Assembly: GCA_037176845.1 (NCBI GenBank)
Contig: JAYKXP010000147.1
Span: 1-64,000, forward strand
Length of the DNA stretch: 64,000 nucleotides
Source of the DNA: Paramarasmius palmivorus
Taxonomy: Eukaryota; Basidiomycota; Agaricomycetes; Agaricales; Marasmiaceae
Direction: 5' to 3'
Part shown: one piece after another, positions 56,600 through 64,000 of the stretch
Numbering within the stretch: position 1 is the stretch's first letter
How the letters are laid out: each line of letters starts with the position of its first letter
Program-made: the position numbers and the translations under genes
The notes under the pieces: generated by a model
Databases searched by the model: none
What the model was told of the DNA's origin: nothing
The model's input: only the letters and a program-made list of their open reading frames with translations

Positions 56600-58059
56600 T
56601 CAAGCACGAAACTTTGTAAAGTTAACGAATGAGTCTTTCCATCGTGATCCATCTTTCCTCTTCTCTTCGACCGTTTCATCAGAAGTGAGTGATGCCCAAA
56701 AGGCTTTCTCAGTTCGATAACCGCGCTCCACCCATCGAAACAAACTCCCGGGTGTGTATTGAGTGAAGGAGAAACGACGCTCATCGGGGGCAATTGCAAC
56801 ATTGGAATGTCGTAGAATAGCAGACAACAGTAGAATAGTGGTACCAGGGGGAAACTCGATAACGAGACCAAGATCCCATAGAATGAGATGACCCCCTTTG
56901 GTGTAGTCGTAGCCGCCACAGGTCGGGGAAAGCGCTGTGACAGCACAGAACCCATCAGCGCGGTTGCCGAAGTCAGTGTGCTCAACGCAGACGGTTTGTG
57001 GCCCAAAATTGAAAGTAACGTGGGCAAATATGCTGTTCTTGAAGTTCCAGGTGAGGTTACAAAGTTGTTCCTTTAGGCTAGTACGATTGTCTGCGTATTG
57101 TTGATAAAGCGTTGGTTGACAGTGAAAGAAGGCAGCGGATTGATAGCCGGCCACCCGTATGATGTCGGTATCTTGAAGCAATGAATCGACAAGTCTCTGG
57201 TTTGAGGCGTTGGCCTGCCCAACAACTTTTGGTTGCTTTCGCTCGAATATGAGTCAAGGGTGAATAGTAAGGAACCAAGTGCTCACCTTCATACCAAGAT
57301 CGCATGAGACACCTGCGGATAGGGCGCCGAAACCTCCACGTCTGTTGTCTGCGGCCTTTCCTGTAAGAATAGGCTTTGCATTGCCTAACGTGTTCGCCAT
57401 ACGCTCAGCAGCAGCGGGCCAGGTCTTTGTGTCAGCCAGCCCAATGCAATGGACGATTTGATATCCATCTTGCGTGACAATAGCTATATCTGATCTACTA
57501 GGAAATTAATGCCTCGAAGAACAGTAGAACATGCGTACTATACTCACCGTCCGTCCCATGTCACCTTCTTGTACTTAAACTGCGAGTTTGGGCCTGTCAT
57601 ATCATCAAGGGTGTAGACGTCATTGCCATATTCGGTATGATATCCGGTGAAACCGTTCTTGGACGCTCGGAGCTGATCCAGCGTAACGTCTACGGCAATA
57701 CTTTTTTGAACTCGCGGCTTCTTTGAAGGAGGGGAAGAATATGTTTCTGGAGTAATCTCTGCCTTTTGTGCGGCGCGTTTTAGCTGTCTATTTTTCTTGC
57801 TCTGCAGCTTCGAGCGAGATTTCTTGACAACTGGAGGCGCATCAGCAACCTCGGCGATAGGTACCTGGGGATTGATGGATGTTCCTAGGTCATCAAGCGC
57901 CAACGTCGATCTTTCAGGCGAAGAAGGTACCGAACTGAGTGGCGACGATGTAGATGAAGCGTTTGTGTCGTCGCGTTGGTTCTCAAAGGCATGTCGGACG
58001 AGGGTCTCAAAATCGAAGTTCTGAGGTAGGAAGATCGGTGTTGCATTCGTACGAGCCAT
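56600..58059 (-). CDS. TET/JBP-family Fe(II)/2-oxoglutarate dioxygenase, 452 aa
   Basis: Expected to oxidise 5-methylcytosine (or thymine-type methyl groups) in DNA using Fe(II), O2 and 2-oxoglutarate, in the nucleus. Exons 57,548-58,059, 57,287-57,497 and 56,600-57,235; introns 50 and 51 nt; 452 residues. Residues 1-140 are Ser/Pro-rich with basic clusters (KKSRSKLQSKKNRQLKR) that may give nuclear import or DNA binding. The fold starts near TSDIAIVTQDG-like strands and GGFGALSAGVSCDLG, then NFKNSIFAHVTFNFGPQTVC. Metal ligands are His327 and Asp329 (EHTDFGN) and His384 (LRHSN). The 2-oxoglutarate Arg is in DERRFSFTQY (394/395). GGHLILWDLGLVIEFPPG and GSLFRWVERG are typical of fungal TET/JBP proteins. 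Nothing essential is missing. Lying inside a KDZ element matches the known linkage of these families. Confidence 0.9.
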
Positions 58060-58422
58060 AATCCCTAACGAGAAACACGTCAGGATGGAAACAGAAAAAA
58101 CAAACAAATCAAATTGCCAAAATGCCCCATAAGATGACCATGCATTGCCGGGTATCGGCTATTCACAGTCGGGGAGAATGAACAAAATGCACGCATTCCC
58201 ATGGTTTTGAGTATGCGAGATTGAAGAACAGAAGGGACATTAACACTGTATAAAGAGTACCTTTCGTTGAGGTTGTGGTCCTGAGTCAACAGCCCTGATG
58301 AAATTTTTTTCAACACACTGATTACCTTTCCGGGACATACGCGTGATAGTTCTCACACACAAGTAGAGCCGTCGAAGGAGGCAGAAACAATAGAATTACA
58401 TCTCTTGTAGGCTACCCATCCA

Positions 58423-58901
58423 TTAATCAAATTCTGCCTTCACTTCCTTCTTTGTGATCTTCTGCTCCGCCTCTCTGGCCAGCTCTCGTCGCGTCAAGAC
58501 CTCAACCATCTCCTCGCGACGACGATATTCGTTGTCGGTCAACTCATTGTGATGTAGATAGGCTTTTCTCCCAGGACGTGGGCGGAGTCGATGCACGCTG
58601 TATGGAAAAGGACCAGATGTCACCTTCCCCGGAAGACCCCAATAATCTGAATGGTAACAAAATTAGTGCTGAGCCTCTGACAGTGAAGAGGGTGTCATGA
58701 CGTACTAGCTATCAAGTTTTGCAAAAATTCCAAGTCCATCTCTTCCCAAACATATGCCATAGGCCTGAAGGGCGGCTCGACCCATACCAGTGAATAGTCT
58801 TCCGGAACACGGCCTCCTTCCTGGATTCCAGGATCATCATCGTCCACTTCTACATATCGAGGTCGTTCTGTTTTGTGATCTTTCTTGTCAACCCACGGCA
58901 T
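58423..58901 (-). CDS. KDZ cargo: 139-aa protein
   Basis: Exons 58,706-58,901 and 58,423-58,646; intron 59 nt; 139 residues. It begins MPWVDKKDHKTERPRYVEVD with an acidic DDDDPG stretch, continues with aromatic/proline motifs (WVEPPFRPMAYVWEEMDLEF, YWGLPGKV, RPRPGRKAYLHH) and ends in a charged helix (REELVEVL-type, then ELAREAEQKITKKEVKAEFD). Family not recognised. It starts 90 bp downstream of the transposase stop and is read in the same direction, so it may be an accessory factor of the transposase; that is inference. Confidence 0.65.
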
Positions 58902-58990
58902 TGCAGACGTTCAGCTGGAAGTGATAAGGAGGAGCGTAGATATTTTGTGAAGTACTGTACGTATACTAAAGACAAATACCATTGTACGTT

Positions 58991-61900
58991 TCACATGCCT
59001 TCCCAAAAAGTCTCGAGTCCGTCTGCAACTTCGGCGCCCTCTTCCTCTTCGCTATCGGAACCAGAGTTATCTGGCACATGTTCGGTGGTAATATCGGGAT
59101 CGCCACTACGCTGCAGACCAAGGATGGCTGCCCATTCAGGTAATTGAACCGAGTCTGTCAAATGAGGATCTCGGTCAACACGCTCGCCAGGTGTAAGATC
59201 CCCTACGACAAGATTAGAACCTGAAAGACGTAAAACATTTGTCACTCACCACTGAACCCAGGAAGCTCACTCGTCTGGACAAGGCGTTCCGCGATGCGAG
59301 TGTGTAGACGAGATTGATATTCCGAGCGACGCCTGAGCTCTTCCGCTAATGGGCGATCGCATTCCATGAGCCGTTGAATTGCAAGCTGATAATCAGCGTG
59401 ATCATCAATCATGAACGTTATCAGGCGTTTAAGTTCGACGTTGAGCCGGATAATCTCTTCTTGGGCGCGGAGAATGGAGAAATGAAGTCGTACGGCTTCC
59501 CGCTTGTGGATATCGGCCCATGGAGTGTTTGATAGGTCGAGGTGGGTGTCCTTGAGGAGATCGAATTCTGCCAGAGTAACCATTGAGATGACTTCATGCC
59601 ATGCCAATGTTGGTTTCCTGGGTTGCATCTGCAGGGCGATAGCGTTGTATGCTAGAAGCGCCTTGCGTATTGCTTCCGATCGAGCACGCAGGGCATGCGT
59701 GATCTTGTCGCGTTGCTTGTACCCTACAGACTACGTAAACAGCTGAATTTCAAAGATGGTGACGAAGACTTACCAACACTACTCATGTTCAATTTTGTCA
59801 GTTCAAAGAGACGCTGTACGACAACCCTTTCGAGGTTTTCAAGAGCTCGTCGATATTTGCGATTCACCTTATGCTTCAAAGCGTCTTGATATTCAGAAGA
59901 TTCCCTTGTCCATCGATCTCGAGGGTGTTCATCCTCGAAACGAAGAAGCTCCTCCTGAGCAGTCTTGAAACGGCTATAGGCAGTTTGATCCCGTGTGTGA
60001 AGGGCGGTGCGCTGCTCCGGCAACGTATTCCGATCTCGCGTCATTGCCAGATACGCCTCATGAGCAGTTTCGGCCTTAGCCCTTTGAAAGATTAGCAGGA
60101 GTTACCATCACCATGAAGAACAATTACGTACTTTGTCTCCCAAAAGTGTTCTAAAAGCTCTGCATATTCAATTGCTTCTGCCATCTCCGGTGGCTCAGGA
60201 AAAACTCGGTTTTCGAAGTGCTCACGTTCAGCCTTGAGAAGCTCTTCGCATGTTTCGGAGGATAGTCCCTGTTGTTTGAGTAGAGCCCCATAAACTGGCT
60301 TGTCTTCCTGGAGCCGGCGTAGCGCTCGTCGGTAAGACTGATAGATGAAATTTCCTGTCAAATGGGTCAGACTGAATGTCAGGTAGATGATGAATTGCTT
60401 CTTACCAATACTCGCATGCTTGTCCTCATCATTGAAATAGAAATGTTCTAGAATAGCTTGGCGTCGGTGAAACCATGTCGCAAGCCGTGTGATGGAAGCA
60501 AGATGGTTGGAACGCGAGAACGCTCGCTCACATTCCTCAAAATCCTCCAGTCCCACACCGAGAATGTATAGGGGATGCCATGAAAGTTGGCACTTCCGGT
60601 TATGCGCATGTCCATGGAAGGCGGGAACAACACCTTTTAGACGCATCTTGACAATTTTGTTTCCCACTAGTTCGCTCCGGCGCATAGTCTTGAAGAATGC
60701 GCACATGATATCATATGCAACACACAGGTCCAGACCAAAATCTTCCATCAAACGATCAACGATCGCGAGGGGATATTTCATGCTGTGGATGGTAATTGAT
60801 GAGATTCCAAATAGAAGAAATAAACTAGAACTCACAGCTCGCCACTTTTGCGCATGTCGCACATGGCTAATAGATGACCATGCCGACATACAGCCAGAAA
60901 AACACCTGATACTGCAAAGAAGGCAAACATCTTCTTCCGCGATTCAGGTCCTGCATTGCGCCAGCGGTCGACGCATGTGTCAATGCAAGCTTCTAGATCC
61001 TTGGTCTCATTGACATTGAGCCATGCGACATCACCTTCCTTCTCGTTCGCAGGATCAAGGTCGGGATAGACGGCGTCGGAGGCCTCTATGACATTTGATG
61101 ATTGCGTTGCCGCGCCTCTCTGATGGAAGATTAGCTGTTGATCGTGACCGGAAAGCAACCGGAGCCTTTTTACCTTGCTCTGCGCGTTGTTAACCTCGTC
61201 CTTGAACTTGTCCACTTCGTCATCTTCAACCCATCGAAGGTCTGGTAGCTGCCTTGTATCCTCACGGGCAGATCCGAACTTGAAGTTTTCATCAACCATC
61301 TTGAGTGAATTGTTTCCGTCAATTGCAACTAACATAGAGGGTACAAGAGGGATTTCGTCCTTCACGGAGTACCGACAAGGTGCACACATGGTGCCAAAGA
61401 ATGCTTGGCGTGACTGGCGTCCGAGAGCGTCGGTACATCTTTTATTGACCTCCCGAACAATCATCAGATATGCATCATAAGCGAGGCGTAACTGATCCTC
61501 CAGATGCCGATCCCTAGGTAGCTGCACAAAGATGAGGACATCAGAAATGACATGAATGATGGAAGCTTACATAGTGAATGTGCTGAAGGGCCTTTGAAAG
61601 CGCATCAATGCTGAACCTATTGCAGACGCGATGTATTTGACGATAGGTATGGAAGAGCGACAACGGGAAGGCAATACTGATGATTTGTGGACTGGCACCA
61701 ATGTATCCATGCCGAAGAAGAGTCTGATTGGCACTGTAAACGTCGGCGGATATGTGGAAGAGGGTTCGTTGACCGGTATCTGTTCAAGCACATCAGTAAG
61801 TTGGTCAGAGATGAAAAAGGACCGTGCTTGCAGTTGAAGTCCATCACTTGTACATCCCACTCAGGTTGATTCTCGTGGTTTTGAGGAGGTCCATCTGCCT

Positions 61901-62553
61901 TGAAGGCGAGGTAGGCATCAACGAGATGTGGTAATTGATCCCGCCAAGATTTGACCTGCTTCTCAATTCGATCAGTCCTCACTCGAGAGTCAGAGAGCCT
62001 GTCAGTGACTATGAGAAACAGTTGAAAAGGAGTTTAAACAAACGAAAACGAACCGTGTAGTTTGAAAGGAACGCAAGAAATTATGATATCCATATTCACC
62101 GCCCTCATGACTCATGACAGCAGCCTCGTCACCAGGTGGAAACGTCGGGGGTCTTTCTGAATTTGGTGGGATGTCTCGCCATTCTTGATCATCCGGCGCA
62201 AGTGGATCGTACATCGGAATGCTGCTATATTCCACAGCGTCTCCGGGCTCGGGGAATGGCTCATTGTCCGAGTTGTTGTCGATGTCGTTGTCGGCTGTGG
62301 AAGTGTTCGGCGTTTCGGGAGCTTGATGTGATTCTCTCTGCTGGAACGTCAATGCTATATTGAAAGATAAATCAGTCAAGGTAGATTGTTGTGAGCAAGG
62401 CTGAGACACACCGTTGAAGAGGGACTCATGTCTAGATCGATGTTGTGACCAACGCCGTTCTAATCCATCCATCCCAGCACGTTGAATGACATCCTGACCG
62501 TCGACCGCCTTCTCCCCTCCATAGTGAATGACCATCCGCTTGCGTTTTCCCAT
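58991..62553 (-). CDS. KDZ transposase, 1017 aa, intact
   Basis: Eleven exons: 62,412-62,553; 62,054-62,354; 61,823-61,998; 61,571-61,779; 61,174-61,521; 60,836-61,119; 60,406-60,782; 60,132-60,354; 59,774-60,081; 59,250-59,723; 58,991-59,202. All phases add up to one 1017-residue frame. After a basic, acidic-linker N-terminus come LLRHGYIGASPQ and a small Cys pair (MCAPC, 322/325). The RNase H-like core follows: Asp344 in VAIDGNNSLK, Asp511 in AYDIMCAFFKT, then GVVPAFHGHAHNRKCQLSWH and Glu566 in VGLEDFEECERAFS; these are the probable catalytic acids. LATWFHRRQAILEHF and NDEDKHASIG are KDZ hallmarks. The C-terminal third is long charged helices, probably coiled coil, with an acidic end. A 54-nt intron at 61,120-61,173 is in frame and could be retained. 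Confidence 0.9.
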
Positions 62554-62663
62554 TCCGTTTAATGTTGATTGAAACGTTTAAAGAACCATGCGACAGAGAA
62601 AATAAATAAGGGAGAAGGAAAGAGTGGGGAAAGGGGAAGGATCGATGAGAAGGCGGCGAGTAG

Positions 62664-62902
62664 AAGCTGTTGAAGGGAAAATGTCATCAGGTGATAGTTG
62701 AGGCGCTTGTTGAAGGGAGAAGCGCCGGCGCAAAGGGAAAAACGCAGAAGTCCGCGAGCAGCTACCTTGCTGCCAGAAATGTTGGCGGATCTCGCGGATA
62801 ATACCCGCGGATGCACTTTACACGGACAAAAACACAAATTAGTTGCCGGATCACGCCTGAACTGGCCAACTGATTTGTTGTTTTACCCGGGAAACAAAGG
62901 TG
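62664..62902 (-). repeat. KDZ right terminal inverted repeat, 239 bp
   Basis: Inverted copy of 50,204-50,442. It ends ...CCGGGAAACAAAGGTG at 62,902. The transposase start codon lies 111 bp inside its inner edge, so this repeat or the gap 62,554-62,663 must hold the transposase promoter. Confidence 0.9.
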
Positions 62903-62909
62903 TCGTTGA
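62903..62909. other. KDZ target-site duplication, right copy
   Basis: TCGTTGA, identical to 50,197-50,203. The following AGCTTCGGACTCGGGTCACA matches copy A at 18,686 (AGCTTTGGACTCGGGTCGCG). Confidence 0.85.
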
Positions 62910-64000
62910 AGCTTCGGACTCGGGTCACATTCTGAGATCTGAGCGCCTAGCTGCCTTTAGGATTTGTTCCTTGTATAACCCGTACACGCGATATTCCCAC
63001 TACCGCTATCTGTTTCTCGAACTCAAACTTGATCCTCTTGGTGTAGCGATGAAACAACTAAATTGAGGTCCGATAACACGTTCATGTTAGTGTACACGAC
63101 AGAGATAGTGGACTCGCTAAGTGACCCCCTTCCTTTTCTCTCTCTCATGCCTACCTTTTCATTATACGTCGATCTAACTCCCATGACCATGGACAAGGCT
63201 ACTCTAAGGTTGTCTTCAGCATTTAGGTCCGTATATACTTTCCCTGTGATGACGTTTATCTAGCTGGTTCTTGTTTTCGCCACAACTTGGTCTCAAGATG
63301 GTCAGTGCCCGATGCAGGACTCGTCTCAAACCGCAGCCCTGATGCTAGTCCATCATCTGCCAATCGAAGCGAACGGTACAGCATATAACACCTTTCTTCT
63401 CCCGGGCCCGAGTCTCACCTTGACTATCCTCTCCCTGCTTGGGATGCATAACTGTGAAAGATAACTGAGTCTGCAGGTGAGTTGTCCTCGCTTTTGTTGA
63501 GTTGGTTTAGTGATTGATAATGGTGATGATTCGGATAGCTTCCATTGAGGTAAATAGCTGAATAGACGAAATGATCTGGCCTTTAACCCATGACGACAGC
63601 ACCTCTCTAACCTTCTTGTTGGCGGTAAATCATCTGCTGACGCGCTGTTCTCGATGATTGTATCGCACCATAGTGAGGCACCGAGCGAATATCGAAAAAT
63701 TCGAAGCATTTGGAAAGGAACTTCGAGACGTAAGGTGCTACTTCGTACAGACGGTGAGACGACCCTCATGCTCTGGTCATCCCAGAAGGTATGTGCTCCA
63801 TCCGAGCGAAAGGTAATGATACCTTTTTACTGGCCGGTAGTGCTCGTAATGCTTCTGTTCAACTATATGTTCAGGCAACGCAAGGCATAGTCCTACTATT
63901 ACTCATCTGGAGCACGGACCGAGAACGAAGCACCTCAGGGTCTGTGATAGCGAATTGGCAATCAATTATGTCCTTGGACTGACCTTTTATAGCGTCGATC
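62910..64000. repeat. Segmental duplication, copy B (right part)
   Basis: Continues the alignment with copy A (18,686-about 19,515), with anchors at 62,910-63,090 and 63,740-63,790 (CTCATGCTCTGG...CCAGAAGGTAT). No gene is supported. After about 63,870 similarity is lost and nothing is recognised to the end of the window. Confidence 0.6.

Larger units (their letters stand above)
50204..62902 (-). mobile_element. Complete KDZ-superfamily DNA transposon, 12.7 kb, with TET/JBP cargo
   Basis: Bounded by 239-bp terminal inverted repeats that look identical and by a 7-bp target duplication. All six genes are on the minus strand, in transcription order: transposase, 139-aa protein, TET/JBP dioxygenase, 243-aa basic protein, 421-aa protein, 686-aa protein. 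The KDZ (Kyakuja-Dileera-Zisupton) superfamily and its frequent linkage to TET/JBP genes in basidiomycetes are established. The intact frames, matching ends and clear empty site point to a recent insertion that may still be active. Confidence 0.9.

Noticed and set aside
61780..61860. Apparent frameshifts in the KDZ transposase near the DFNCKH motif
   Set aside because: A 43-nt intron (61,780-61,822) with good borders restores one frame on both sides, so no lesion is needed.

Overview
The window is nuclear DNA of a filamentous fungus, almost certainly a basidiomycete (Agaricomycetes type). Genes are broken by very short introns (about 43-56 nt, GTRNGT...YAG). There is a KDZ-superfamily DNA transposon with a TET/JBP dioxygenase beside it, a combination described from mushroom-forming fungi. 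Most of the remaining space is repeats, gene relics and expanded families of multi-pass membrane proteins. I saw no rRNA, tRNA, CRISPR or bacterial-type operon.

Layout. 1-0.6 kb: fragment of a host gene. 0.6-6.6 kb: Tc1/mariner-type element with a frameshifted DD34E transposase between inverted arms of about 1.6 kb; a 276-bp TA-flanked MITE sits in the left arm and an 842-bp insertion with an 8-bp target duplication in the right arm. 6.7-10 kb: a small two-exon gene (-) and a divergent degenerate gene (+). 10.6-19.5 kb: copy A of a segmental duplication; copy B is at 46.1-50.2 plus 62.9-63.9 kb. Copy A carries two non-autonomous DNA elements missing from copy B, copy B carries the KDZ element missing from copy A, so each copy supplies the other's empty site. 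Both copies hold about 0.47-kb tandem repeats and a decayed membrane-protein gene. 21-30 kb and 32.6-46 kb: repeated pairs of a membrane-protein gene (-) and an unrecognised, mostly decayed multi-exon family (+). Two membrane genes look intact (25.1-26.8 and 40.2-42.0 kb). 30.6-32.4 kb: clusters of GGTAATA/TTACCC motifs.

50.2-62.9 kb: a 12.7-kb KDZ transposon that looks complete. It has apparently identical 239-bp terminal inverted repeats, a 7-bp target duplication (TCGTTGA) and six genes all on the minus strand: transposase (1017 aa, 11 exons, reading frame intact), a 139-aa protein, a TET/JBP-type Fe(II)/2-oxoglutarate dioxygenase (452 aa, all catalytic residues present), a 243-aa basic protein, a 421-aa protein and a 686-aa basic protein. 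I assembled the exon structures by hand from splice signals and reading frame; phases add up in every gene listed. The TET/JBP enzyme would be expected to oxidise 5-methylcytosine, which could let the element act on methylation-based silencing of itself; that role is inference. The other four cargo genes have no function I can assign.
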